DNA from: Confluentibacter flavum
GTDB lineage: Bacteria; Bacteroidota; Bacteroidia; Flavobacteriales; Flavobacteriaceae
Direction: 5' to 3'
Length of the DNA: 64,000 nt
Assembly: GCF_002843175.1 (NCBI RefSeq)
Contig: NZ_PJEO01000016.1
Coordinates: forward strand, 157,711 to 221,710
Shown: positions 10,501 to 17,904 of the stretch, one piece after another
How positions within the stretch are numbered: position 1 is the stretch's first letter
How the letters are laid out: every line of letters begins with the position of its first letter
Notes under the pieces: generated by a model
What the model was told of the DNA's origin: nothing
The model's input: the letters and a program-made list of their open reading frames with translations, nothing else
Database searches by the model: none
Made by a program: the position numbers and the translations under genes

Positions 10501-12892
10501 AGATACGTTCACGGTAAGCATTATCAATTCTTCATTAATTCTTGCCAGGGTCAATGCTGGTGGTGCCGCAGTTTCAGCTACGGATGGTGGGGCCAATTGG
10601 GAACAGAATAATGTCGCTGGGGCAACATCAGGACCCAGTTATTCGGTTAATACTGGGACCATTTATAATGGCGGATTATTAAATATAAACCGTCATAGTT
10701 CCATTCCTGACTATATAGACGAATCAACATACAATGCCATTTTTGCCTACGAACGCTATGACGTTACCGCAAGCCCTGAAATGGAATTTACATTCGTGTT
10801 ACAAAATGGTGACTATCAGGTTAATTTGTATATGGGCAACAGTTTTGTAGGGACTTCAGAAATAGGTGACCGTGTTTTTGATATTGAAATAGAAGGAGTG
10901 ATCGTTGAAGACAACATGGATCTTATAGCCCGTTTTGGCCATCAGTCAGGCGGCATGGTAACCTATCCAGTGACCGTGTCTGGTGGTGTGCTTAACATCC
11001 AGTTTTTGCATGAGGTGGAAAACCCATTATTAAACGCCATAGAAATAATGGCTGCCCCTCCACAATATCCTCCTTTATCGGTAAATCCAATAGCAAACCA
11101 AACAAATCTAACGGGAGATGTTATTAGTACTTTGGGCGTTTCCGCCTCTGGTGGAAACCCTAATAATAATTTCACCTATAGCATTGACGGGCAGCCTCTA
11201 GGGATAAATATTGAACCCACCAATGGATTAATTTATGGAACCATCGATCAAACGGCTTCCAACGGGGGCACAAATAATGATGGTGTACATGGTGTTACCG
11301 TTACTGTAGAAAAGGTTGGATCGACTTCGGTTACCACAAATTTTAGCTGGACCGTTAATGATTTGGCGTGGTTTGACAAAAATGAAAATGAAAATTATAC
11401 GGCTCGCCACGAGTGCTCTTTTGTACAGGCAGGTGATAAGTTTTATTTGCTTGGGGGTAGGGAAAACTCAAAAACCTTAGATGTTTACAATTACACTTCA
11501 AATAGCTGGAACTCTCTTGTGGATTCAGCACCTATGGAGTTCAATCATTTTCAGGCCACCGAATACCAAGGACTTATATGGGTGATAGGCGCCTTTCAAA
11601 CAAACTCATTCCCCAATGAAACTCCTGCCGATTTTATATGGGCCTTCGATCCTGTAGCTCAGCAATGGATTCAAGGTCCAGAAATACCTTCCGGTAGAAG
11701 AAGAGGATCTGCGGGACTGGTTGTCCATAATGATAAATTCTATATTGTTGGTGGCAATACCATTGGCCATAACGGAGGCTATGTCCCTTGGTTCGACGAG
11801 TATGATCCTGTGTTAGGTACCTGGACAACGCTGACAAATGCACCAAGATCCCGCGACCATTTTCATGCCGTAGTGATTAACAATAAACTTTACGCGGCAT
11901 CAGGACGACTCTCTGGTGGAGATGGGGGCACATTCGCTCCAGTAATCCCAGAAGTAGATGTTTATGATTTTTCTACGAATAGCTGGAGCTCGCTTCCTTC
12001 AGATCAAAATATTCCCACCCCTAGAGCCGGGGCTATTGTAGCGAATTTTAACAACAAGCTTGTCATTGCTGGCGGGGAAGTTTCTACAAATGTAAATGCG
12101 CTTGATATTACCGAAATATATGACCCTTTAGACCAATCTTGGTCCACAGGGGCAAGCCTCATTCATCCAAGGCATGGCACGCAGGGAATCGTTTCCGGAA
12201 ACGGTATCTTTGTAGTAGCAGGCTCCCCTGTTATGGGTGGCGGAAAGCAAAAGAATATGGAGTTTTATGGAAGTGATAGTCCAACGGGGATACCTTTGGA
12301 TGCTAGTGAATTAATGGGTCCCACCACGGTTGATTTTAGCGTACAAAATAGCCAAGACATAACATTGGACTTAGAAAATGGAAATACGGGAATCTTTATC
12401 CGTTCGGTTGAGATAAACGGGCATGATGACGATGATTTTGTTATCCAATCTGGAAATTTAAATAATGTGCTCTTAAAATCTAATTCCTCCAAAATAATCT
12501 CTGTTGATTTTATTGGTGCTGGTACAGAAAAAAATGCCATACTAACTATTGACTACGGCGCTAATGCTTCATTGGATATTTCGTTAAGTTATGATTCTAC
12601 ACTATCATCGCCTGATGAGAAAGATAATATATCTAATGTATTTACTATATATCCAAATCCATCAAGTGAATATGTTTATGTTGAAATAAAATCTTCATCC
12701 ATTGATGTTACCGATTTCTTGTTGTTTGATATCACTGGTAGATTGATTAAAAAAATAAAAAATGACAATTCTGAACAGTCAACATTCAAAAAGCAAATAG
12801 ATGTTAGAGGTTTACAATCGGGGCTATATACCTTATATATACTTTCTAAAGGAAGTGTTGTTCATAAAGCAAGATTGGTAATAAACAACTAA
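7544..12892 (+). CDS. Large exported multidomain protein: sugar-dehydrogenase-like propeller, malectin, Kelch repeats, T9SS tail
   Basis: A 1782-residue secreted protein. Residues 1-26 are a signal peptide ending AFA-QS. About 30-560 resemble the glucose/sorbosone dehydrogenase beta-propeller (YGPDNRLYVAEYTG, GGHTNGG, VVTESGALYVTDNG). Around 580-645 are Asp-rich calcium-binding repeats (DYDSDGYSN, DFDGIPDALDP). About 1000-1170 is malectin-like and would bind glucans; an Ig-like segment follows, then Kelch repeats from about 1290 to 1560 (FYLLGGREN, FYIVGGN, LVIAGGE). The end (about 1700-1782, starting YPNPSS) is a type A C-terminal sorting domain for type IX secretion, so the protein should reach the cell surface or medium. 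I start at the ATG at 7544, not the in-frame TTG at 7514, because the signal peptide follows directly. Catalytic activity is uncertain; a carbohydrate role is inferred. Confidence 0.85.
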   Translation: MVPQIKIFCNFIYFIFILLSYNAFAQSWSQSILTFSGTGNVNGGVTSLMYGPDNRLYVAEYTGAIKILTIQRNSPINYVATNVEILDGIRTMPDHNDDGTLYSSLNRETLGLTVVGTPTNPVIYVTSSDFRIGAGEGGGNGDVNLDTNSGVITRFSWNGSAWNVVDIVRGLPRSEENHATNGLEFVTINGTDYLIVAQGGHTNGGSPSTNFVYSCEYALSGAILAVNLTALETMPILDDNGRAYIYDLPTLDDPTRPNIHADGSPASEDPDDPNYSPLDINDPWGGNDGLNQAILVPGGPVQILSPGYRNAYDLVVTESGALYVTDNGANGGWGGLPMNEGGGSVTNDYNPAEPGSSDSLLYGEMVNNLDHLQLVTTNLQAYAFGTLPETYYGGHPNPTRANPVGAGLYTADGINNVFRTLKYDPDGSTPGSTSNPNEALPVNWPPLPVSEANTVEGDWRGPGMINPDGPNDDPVVTWGTNTNGIDEYTASNFGGVMQGNLLAGTHNGLIRRVQLNANGTLASGGLTSNFLSGMGGNALGITCNSDFDIFPGTVWAGTLNGKIVVFEPTDFLNCLDPSDPLYDANADYDSDGYSNQDEEDNGTEICNGGSQPDDWDKVMGGQLISDLNDPDDDFDGIPDALDPFQLGDPTVEGSDAFTIPILNDFFNDQQNLGGIYGLGLTGLMNNGDTGANWLLWLDRKDDPNDPNPNDILGGAPGLMTSQMTSGTALGTSNNQEKGYQYGVQIQNDSGIITVSGGMVGFNGPLTLYENLSAPSGELGFFIGDGTQSNYIKFVVTTTGFVALQEIEDIPQSPITYNLPQANRPTSGIKFFFEIDPSIGQVTLKFQIDEGSLTTLGTIVAQGSILQALQSSSTDLAVGLIGASNEDGVELEGTWDFLNVTAEKPYMVQNIPNLQRESGAPDDMFDLDDYFEDNNGTANLTYSVALNTNPNILASISNNLLTITYPSELQTADITIRASDLNGYFVEDTFTVSIINSSLILARVNAGGAAVSATDGGANWEQNNVAGATSGPSYSVNTGTIYNGGLLNINRHSSIPDYIDESTYNAIFAYERYDVTASPEMEFTFVLQNGDYQVNLYMGNSFVGTSEIGDRVFDIEIEGVIVEDNMDLIARFGHQSGGMVTYPVTVSGGVLNIQFLHEVENPLLNAIEIMAAPPQYPPLSVNPIANQTNLTGDVISTLGVSASGGNPNNNFTYSIDGQPLGINIEPTNGLIYGTIDQTASNGGTNNDGVHGVTVTVEKVGSTSVTTNFSWTVNDLAWFDKNENENYTARHECSFVQAGDKFYLLGGRENSKTLDVYNYTSNSWNSLVDSAPMEFNHFQATEYQGLIWVIGAFQTNSFPNETPADFIWAFDPVAQQWIQGPEIPSGRRRGSAGLVVHNDKFYIVGGNTIGHNGGYVPWFDEYDPVLGTWTTLTNAPRSRDHFHAVVINNKLYAASGRLSGGDGGTFAPVIPEVDVYDFSTNSWSSLPSDQNIPTPRAGAIVANFNNKLVIAGGEVSTNVNALDITEIYDPLDQSWSTGASLIHPRHGTQGIVSGNGIFVVAGSPVMGGGKQKNMEFYGSDSPTGIPLDASELMGPTTVDFSVQNSQDITLDLENGNTGIFIRSVEINGHDDDDFVIQSGNLNNVLLKSNSSKIISVDFIGAGTEKNAILTIDYGANASLDISLSYDSTLSSPDEKDNISNVFTIYPNPSSEYVYVEIKSSSIDVTDFLLFDITGRLIKKIKNDNSEQSTFKKQIDVRGLQSGLYTLYILSKGSVVHKARLVINN

Positions 12893-12960
12893 ATGCTGTT
12901 TTTATAAAGTGCTATTGGCAATTATTAATAACCCAACTATTACATTTTTTTTGAAATAAA

Positions 12961-12986
12961 AAAGCCTCGCAGAAATGCGAGGCTTT
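12961..12986 (-). terminator. Intrinsic terminator left of the island, original tRNA terminator
   Basis: AAAGCCTCGCA-GAAA-TGCGAGGCTTT is an 11-bp perfect stem with a GAAA loop. Read on the minus strand it is followed by a T run. It stands 13 bp beyond the tRNA stub in the direction of tRNA transcription, so it is probably the ancestral terminator of the tRNA gene, cut off when the island inserted. It may also stop transcription from the exported-protein gene on the plus strand. Confidence 0.75.
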
Positions 12987-12998
12987 ACAATCTCTAAA

Positions 12999-13042
12999 AG
13001 TGGTCCCACCTGGGCTCGAACCAGGGACCACCTGATTATGAG
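12999..13042. repeat. attL: 44-bp direct repeat, tRNA 3'-end stub
   Basis: Identical to 36247-36290. It matches the tRNA 3' half from the anticodon loop to the discriminator base plus two further bases. To the right (CCGTCAATCAG) the tRNA match is lost, so this is not a functional tRNA gene but the attachment-site scar. Confidence 0.93.
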
Positions 13043-13123
13043 CCGTCAATCAGACAGAAAAATCTATACAATAAAAATTTTAACATATTGATTTTCAACA
13101 TTTTAATAAATTTTGATTTCAAC

Positions 13124-13141
13124 TGATATCAATTGATATCA
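13124..13141. repeat. Two tandem TGATATCA palindromes before the integrase
   Basis: TGATATCA occurs at 13124-13131 and 13134-13141, a 10-bp period of about one helical turn, between attL and the integrase start. This suits a protein-binding array, either recombinase arm sites or an operator for the integrase gene. No copy was seen at the right end. Confidence 0.45.
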
Positions 13142-13147
13142 AAGAAA

Positions 13148-13169
13148 TGTTTGCAAATTGTTTGCAAAT
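13148..13169. repeat. Left copy of the paired TTTGCAAA repeat
   Basis: Two TTTGCAAA palindromes at an 11-bp period within a 22-bp block that recurs exactly at 36179-36200 inside the other end of the island. The left block overlaps the region directly before the integrase start codon (13190). Probable recombinase arm-type binding site. Confidence 0.6.
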
Positions 13170-13189
13170 TTTTTTATTAACTTACGGTT

Positions 13190-14422
13190 ATGAACACGCT
13201 TATAACCTTAATGTTAGATCAACGAAGAATGAAAAAAGATAGCAAATATCCTATCATTTTTCGACTTACTCATAATAGAAAAACAACCTCAATTTCTACC
13301 GGGTACTCCATCCTTGAAATACATTGGGATGAAAAGAAAAAAGAAGTTAAGACCAGCTATAAGAAAGTTGAATCTGTTCGTTTATTAAATATAATACTTT
13401 TAAAGGAAAATGCGCGAATAAATGAGATTATAAATAGACTTCATGATAAAGGAGAATTACAGTATCTTTCTATTAATCAAGTAAAACAGAAAATAACAAG
13501 AAAAGTAAACTACAGTTCATTTACAGAGTATGGGAATCATTTAGTAAAAGAACTAACAGACGTTCGGCGTTTCGGAACTGCCCGTTCATATAAATTCACT
13601 ATAGGAATCATGCAAACCTTTGCCCAAAAGATTGATATAAAATTCAATGAAGTTAATTATGACTTCCTCATGAGATTTGAAAAATTCCATTTAACAAAAG
13701 AAGACAATAGTATAAATGGTCTAGCATTCTATATGAGAACAATAAGAGCCATTTATAACAAAGGCATTAAAGATGGTTGTATTGATAAAGAAGCTTATCC
13801 ATTTTCTGAATACAAAATTAGAGTTGCTCCTACTAAAAAAAGAGCAATAGACATTTCGCATATTAAAAAAATATTGGATTTACAGCTACCTGTTGAACAT
13901 GAATTATTCCATGCAAGAAATTATTTTTTAATATCATATATGCTTTATGGTATGCCATTTATGGATATGGCATTTTTAAAAGTAGGGGATATAAAAAACG
14001 GTAGGGTTGTTTATCAACGAAAGAAGACCTTAAAAAATTACGATATAAAAATATCAGATCCGCTAAATGAAATTTTAAAATTTTATAAAGTAGGTAAATC
14101 AAAAAAAGATTTTCTGTTCCCAATTATCATGAGAGAAGAACCAAAACAGCAGTATGACGATGTAGGTAGATTAAGAGCCATGTATAATGACAAACTAAAA
14201 AAAATTGCTCTTCTGTGCAAGATTGACCAAACATTATCTTCTTATGTTTCACGACATAGTTTTGCAACTAATGCCATGCTTCAAGATATTCCATTACAGG
14301 CAATTTCTTCGATGCTTGGTCACAGTAAGCTGAATACAACTCAAATCTATCTTAAAACGCTTCCAAATGAAATTTTGGACAGATACAACGAAAGATTAAG
14401 TCTCAGTTTTTTAAATGACTAG
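13190..14422 (+). CDS. Tyrosine recombinase (integrase) of the island
   Basis: A 410-residue site-specific recombinase that would integrate and excise the island at the tRNA gene. N-terminal residues 1-100 are an arm-binding domain, about 105-205 a SAM-like core-binding domain, and 220-400 the catalytic domain. Visible catalytic residues are Lys278/279 on the beta-hairpin (YQRKKT), Arg355-His356 (SRHSFAT), His378 (LGHS) and the nucleophile Tyr387. The first catalytic arginine, normally in a TGxR context, is missing: the equivalent stretch reads YGMPFMDMAFLK. The same loss is known in IntDOT of the Bacteroides element CTnDOT, so this is probably an active lineage variant. It lies 147 bp inside attL and reads into the island. 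Confidence 0.93.
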   Translation: MNTLITLMLDQRRMKKDSKYPIIFRLTHNRKTTSISTGYSILEIHWDEKKKEVKTSYKKVESVRLLNIILLKENARINEIINRLHDKGELQYLSINQVKQKITRKVNYSSFTEYGNHLVKELTDVRRFGTARSYKFTIGIMQTFAQKIDIKFNEVNYDFLMRFEKFHLTKEDNSINGLAFYMRTIRAIYNKGIKDGCIDKEAYPFSEYKIRVAPTKKRAIDISHIKKILDLQLPVEHELFHARNYFLISYMLYGMPFMDMAFLKVGDIKNGRVVYQRKKTLKNYDIKISDPLNEILKFYKVGKSKKDFLFPIIMREEPKQQYDDVGRLRAMYNDKLKKIALLCKIDQTLSSYVSRHSFATNAMLQDIPLQAISSMLGHSKLNTTQIYLKTLPNEILDRYNERLSLSFLND

Positions 14423-14680
14423 TATAAATCCCAAGAAAGAATTAAACCAATAAAATCATCCACCCCCTAATTTAGCACCTCGTCAAATCCAACTTGGTAG
14501 TCCATATTTTGGTCAACCCCATGATTGTTTTGAAGAAATTTGATTGATAAAATTTGCATCGTTTTGGTGTTTTGATATTTTTTCCAAATTTTAAGATAAT
14601 TCAAATAAATTTTAAACATTTTATGTTTTTTAAAGTTTGTTTATGTTTTTATATTGTTTGTATATGTTTATATATAGATA

Positions 14681-14750
14681 CCAGCGCTTGTCCATTGCTT
14701 GTCCAGCGCTTGTCCAAATTTTGGTACGGCATCGGTACACTACTTGTACC
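14681..14750. repeat. Iteron-like array with 11-bp period
   Basis: GCTTGTCCA occurs three times, at 14686, 14697 and 14708, exactly 11 bp apart; two copies are part of a longer CCAGCGCTTGTCCA. GGTAC then follows at 14723 and 14734, again 11 bp apart, and an inverted GTACC at 14746. The constant helical period suggests several protein molecules on one DNA face, as at replication or transfer origins. It overlaps the end of the mobilisation-gene remnant. Confidence 0.5.
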
Positions 14751-14961
14751 AATATTGGTCAACCTCCTTTAATTTTATTTGCACTATTTTGAGCGATTTT
14801 GACATGTTAAACATTATTACTTTTTCTAAAATTATCAAAATCGATTTTGTGGTCATGGACTTCGATTTGGAAATTGTTCTACAATAATTCCTAAAGCGTT
14901 TAGCCACAGAGGTTTTAATCTTGATGGTCTCAAACTTCTCTTTTTCATACCCTTTGTCCAT
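14740..14961 (-). pseudogene. Remnant of a BfmA/BtgA-type mobilisation accessory protein
   Basis: A 73-codon open frame whose first 45 or so residues (KFETIKIKTSVAKRF, then NYCRTISKSKSMTTKSIL) resemble the DNA-binding start of BfmA/BtgA-family mobilisation proteins of Bacteroidota elements, as I remember them. Family members are much longer; here similarity fades and the frame stops, so I read it as truncated. It is the only trace of mobilisation functions in the island. A genuine short ribbon-helix-helix protein is the alternative. Confidence 0.4.
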
Positions 14962-15060
14962 TTTTTAGTAAAAAATTTGTTGATTTTATTGGGCTGCGAC
15001 GGTTTTTTAGTAAAAAAGGCTTAAAGTCCTTATTATTAAAAAACATTCAATCCCACTGAT

Positions 15061-15193
15061 AGCAAGGGATTGCACTAAAAATAAAATCAAGTAACATCGC
15101 ATCGCGTGTTACCCTCTTGCTTATCCATTAATTTTACAGATTCAATAATTATTCGTCATATAAGAATCCTAAATTATTACAAATAATGGATAA
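15061..15193. other. Nested dyads, candidate transfer origin or regulatory region
   Basis: This gene-free stretch holds three inverted repeats: AGCAAG (15061) with CTTGCT (15116), enclosing GTAACA (15091) with TGTTAC (15107), and then TTATCCATTA (15121) with TAATGGATAA (15184). Nested dyads near a mobilisation gene are what an oriT looks like, but no nic site can be identified from sequence. The surrounding 14423-15425 region has no other credible gene. Confidence 0.35.
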
Positions 15194-15425
15194 CTTATAA
15201 AACATTCTAGCATGTCAAAAAGTAGTAACAGGATCTTTAACCGACTCCTATAAATATATCCATTTAAAGGAAAAAATAAAAACGTGAGTTACTCTCAAAT
15301 GAATAGTTTTAAGAGTTAATTATATGATTTTAAAAGTATTAGTGAAATTAAAGACTAGTTTTTAAACTGCGTTAAGAAAAATGGAGTCGTTATTAAAAAA
15401 GGGAAGTTCATCTCTTTCTATAACC

Positions 15426-15644
15426 TCATTCAAAAAAGGAAATTACTTCCACTCCGATTGCCTCTGAAATTTTCAACAATGTCAGTGAAGTAACATTCTG
15501 TCTCCCATTTTCAATACTTGATAAATTGGGCTTCTCCATTTTAATTATGGAGCACAAATCTAACTGACTAAAACCTTTCGCCTTTCTCAGTTTAGCGATA
15601 TTTGCTCCAATTTTTTTAAGGAATATTTTCTCTTCTTCAGTCAT
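15426..15644 (-). CDS. XRE-family HTH transcriptional regulator
   Basis: A 72-residue Cro/C1-type DNA-binding protein. The helix-turn-helix spans about residues 10-65 (IAKLRKAKGFSQLDLCSIIKMEK, then LSSIENGR and LLKISEAIGV). An in-frame ATG at 15693-15695 would add 17 residues, but it lies inside a 28-bp palindrome that is more likely the operator, so I use the inner ATG at 15642-15644. It is divergent from a HEPN-type gene 118 bp away, and the shared palindrome suggests that it represses both genes. Partner specificity is inferred. Confidence 0.85.
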   Translation of the reverse strand: MTEEEKIFLKKIGANIAKLRKAKGFSQLDLCSIIKMEKPNLSSIENGRQNVTSLTLLKISEAIGVEVISFFE

Positions 15645-15675
15645 ATAAAGTTCAATTTCTATAAAAAAAGAACAC

Positions 15676-15703
15676 AAAAGGTTATGATATATCATAACCT
15701 TTT
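15676..15703. promoter_or_regulatory. 28-bp perfect palindrome, probable XRE operator
   Basis: The half-site is AAAAGGTTATGATA and both 14-base arms match without error and without a spacer. It lies between the divergent XRE regulator and the HEPN-type gene, 32 bp upstream of the regulator start. Two-fold symmetry suits a dimeric Cro/C1 protein. A terminator role is unlikely, since no gene ends here. Confidence 0.65.
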
Positions 15704-15762
15704 TTTAAATTTGAATATCCTTCGAATTTAGAAATATAATCTACCATCCTAATACAAAAGTC

Positions 15763-16638
15763 ATGAAAGCAAATACACAAACAAAATTCTATTTAGAGTC
15801 AAAACTCATAGGTTTATTGAAAACAATATTACCATTACATTCTGTATATGTCATCGGTGTGAATAAGGAGAAAAAAAATAGAGCTGTTTTTTTATCCCCT
15901 GTATATGCCGATAAACAAAAAACGGTCATTTATACTTTGTTGATTATAGGTGACAAACCCATGTCCAAGGGGTTGAATGAATTTATGGACGGTATCTATA
16001 ACCAAATGCAGCAAAGTTGTAAGGTCTATGTCATTTATTACACATTGGCAAATGCGATCAAGCGATTGGATTATGGCAATAATTTTTTGTTAAAGACCAT
16101 TTTCCAAACGCCCTGTATATATAGGGCGGATGACACCCTTTTAAGATTTAAAAAGTATCAGATATTGATCCACCCAAAGGTCTATGAAGACATCCAAAAA
16201 ATATGGGACGCTAGAATGAAACGTGCAGCTTATCTACTGTCCATTTTGGATAGCATTGAACCCACAGAAGATGTCACTTCCAGACTGATGACCATGCACT
16301 ATGCCATTGAACAAATATGTTTAGGACTGTTGTATGCATTTTGGGAATTTAAGCCACAGCACTACGCCCTTACTTATATGTTGCACCTTTGCAGCCATTT
16401 TAGCAATTTGCCACAGACCATATTCCCAAAAGAGACTTATGGACTGCACCGGATGCACTATATCCTATGCAATGCCCACCACATCATGCGCTTTAAGGCA
16501 GAAAATGAATTCTCGAATAGGGACTCGGACAAAGCCTTTAACCGCTGTGAACGGTTTTTCGAAGAAGCTATGGACATCGGAGACAAACACCTAGAGGAGC
16601 TTAAAAAAATCCATTGCCATACCAACAAATTAGATTAA
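15763..16638 (+). CDS. HEPN-domain protein with degenerate nucleotidyltransferase-like N-terminus
   Basis: A 291-residue protein. The C-terminal half (about 155-285) looks like an all-helical HEPN domain, with histidine-rich helices such as YGLHRMHYILCNAHHIMRFKA and a terminal FFEEAMDIGDKHLEEL. The N-terminal half resembles the nucleotidyltransferase fused to HEPN in Bacteroidota proteins, but the catalytic GS-x-DxD motif is not visible, so it is probably inactive. MNT/HEPN pairs often act as toxin-antitoxin systems with an RNase HEPN. The R-x4-6-H RNase motif is not clear here, so activity is unproven. A small protein follows 18 bp downstream, and a divergent XRE regulator shares the upstream palindrome. 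Confidence 0.5.
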   Translation: MKANTQTKFYLESKLIGLLKTILPLHSVYVIGVNKEKKNRAVFLSPVYADKQKTVIYTLLIIGDKPMSKGLNEFMDGIYNQMQQSCKVYVIYYTLANAIKRLDYGNNFLLKTIFQTPCIYRADDTLLRFKKYQILIHPKVYEDIQKIWDARMKRAAYLLSILDSIEPTEDVTSRLMTMHYAIEQICLGLLYAFWEFKPQHYALTYMLHLCSHFSNLPQTIFPKETYGLHRMHYILCNAHHIMRFKAENEFSNRDSDKAFNRCERFFEEAMDIGDKHLEELKKIHCHTNKLD

Positions 16639-16656
16639 CACAATAATTCGAAGCTC

Positions 16657-17010
16657 ATGAAAAATAAAAAAAAGAAATTAAAAGCTATAAAAAAGTTGAT
16701 GGGTCAATTTTCTGGTGTACAAAAAGAAACCTATGGAAAAAGGATTAGAAAAACCATAAACTTTGAAGTAGAAGATAATGAGGATATCACAAGCTCAATT
16801 TCTGCTCTTTTAGAAGTATGCTATTATGCATTAGATGGTAATGGTGGTTTTGTATCACCAAAACATGAAAACAAAACCCAAATATCAAGCGTCACAAAAG
16901 TGTTAGAAATAATCATAGACCTATTACCTCACGACCAAATGTTTTGTCTGCAAAGGATAGAACAGCTTCTGTCTGAACAACAAAACGTCAAACCAAACAA
17001 ACAAGCTTAA
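16657..17010 (+). CDS. Hypothetical protein downstream of the HEPN gene
   Basis: A 117-residue protein that I do not recognise. The first 15 residues are strongly basic (KNKKKKLKAIKK); the rest is acidic to neutral and predicted helical, with no signal peptide or membrane segment. It starts 18 bp after the HEPN-type gene stop, so the two are probably co-transcribed. A role as partner or antitoxin of that gene is possible but rests only on position. Confidence 0.6.
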   Translation: MKNKKKKLKAIKKLMGQFSGVQKETYGKRIRKTINFEVEDNEDITSSISALLEVCYYALDGNGGFVSPKHENKTQISSVTKVLEIIIDLLPHDQMFCLQRIEQLLSEQQNVKPNKQA

Positions 17011-17381
17011 AGCAGGTCATAATTGATTTTAAAGTTATAAAATCATTTACTTATTATATCTTGAGCGTTTTCCTTTTCTTTTTTAATCTTAAGTAGAAAT
17101 AACAATGAAAAAGAAAAAGGAACACCATGAAAAGGCATTATAGCATCCTTTCCATATCATTTACTTCCCATAGCGCCCTCGCTGTTACCTTTTCCAAACT
17201 GTTACAACTTAAAATTTGGAGCTCATAAAGATTTATAAAAAGAGCGAAGTATGAGCCTGATTATGCAATCTGTTGAGAAACAAATTTTATAACTTTCTTT
17301 GGAAAAGTTCCAAGCTCATTGGAATAATTAGGATGCCATTTCTAAATTTCAATAGAAATTCTAAATTGCGGGCGGGCTAAA

Positions 17382-17444
17382 AATATTGGTTATGGCATTT
17401 TAGGTTTTATAAATGAAATATCCTAAAATGCCATAACTAATATT
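17382..17444. repeat. Long hairpin: 23-bp arms around a 17-nt loop
   Basis: Arm 17382-17404 (starting AATATTGGTTATGGCATTTT) pairs with 17422-17444 with one G-T position in 23. The loop is 17405-17421. It lies in the 675-bp gap (17011-17685) before the hipB-like gene, flanked by ATTGCG on both outer sides. No T run follows directly, so it is not a classic terminator. It could be a structured RNA, a small inverted-repeat element or a recombination site. I see no credible gene in the rest of this gap. Confidence 0.6.
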
Positions 17445-17584
17445 GCGCGGAACTGTAAGCTCTTATTTTTTATAGAATGAAGTTTTTTTTGCTGAATGAA
17501 AGAAAAAATATGTGCTGGAAGTAGGGCTTATTCAACTTGGATTAATAGCTTTAAGACTTATTTTATATAACACAAACATATATA

Positions 17585-17598
17585 TTTATACGTATAAA
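17585..17598. promoter_or_regulatory. Palindrome TTTATACGTATAAA, candidate HipB operator
   Basis: A perfect 14-bp palindrome in a region rich in TATA-type repeats, 88-101 bp before the hipB-like start. A TATATTTG box at 17652-17659 matches the Bacteroidota -7 consensus TAnnTTTG exactly and is the likely promoter of the hip genes. HipB proteins bind palindromes near their own promoter; that this is the site is inference. Confidence 0.45.
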
Positions 17599-17685
17599 CA
17601 TATAAAAACATATTTTATACACTAAATATACGCATTTGCATATAATTTCATTATATTTGGCTAAAATTATATTTAAAAACATATA

Positions 17686-17904
17686 ATGAACGAGTTGTCA
17701 GAATTTGTAAAAACCCGTAGAAAAGACGTCAATCTTACTCAAGAAGAGTTTGCAGAGCGTGCTGGCGTTGCATTAACAGTGGTTAGAAAAATAGAACAAG
17801 GTAAAACCAATCTAAACATGGACAAGGTAAATCTTGTATTAAGCATGTTTGGACATGAGCTTGCGCCCGTAGATTCAAAAGTGCTTAAAAATCATTTAAA
17901 ATGA
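17686..17904 (+). CDS. hipB: HipB-like antitoxin/repressor
   Basis: A 72-residue XRE-type DNA-binding protein. The helix-turn-helix lies at about residues 5-60 (FVKTRRKDVNLTQEEFAERAGV, then VRKIEQGKTNLNMDKVN). In hip systems HipB binds the operator as a dimer and helps to neutralise the kinase toxin. Its stop overlaps the next start by four bases (ATGA), showing translational coupling. The palindrome upstream fits autoregulation. The order hipB-hipS-hipT with coupled starts supports the assignment. Confidence 0.85.
   Translation: MNELSEFVKTRRKDVNLTQEEFAERAGVALTVVRKIEQGKTNLNMDKVNLVLSMFGHELAPVDSKVLKNHLK

Noticed and set aside
12999..13042. A second tRNA gene at the left island end
   Set aside because: Only the 3' half matches; the 5' half, D arm and acceptor strand are missing, so it is an attachment-site scar.
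14681..14750. CRISPR array
   Set aside because: The repeat unit is about 9-11 bp without spacers of normal size, and no cas genes are present.
14554..14887. Two short plus-strand frames in the integrase-downstream gap
   Set aside because: They cover the repeat array and low-complexity AT-rich DNA and oppose the more credible mobilisation remnant.
17043..17138. 31-codon minus-strand frame in the gap before hipB
   Set aside because: It is short and biased in composition, with no recognisable product and no coupling to a neighbour.
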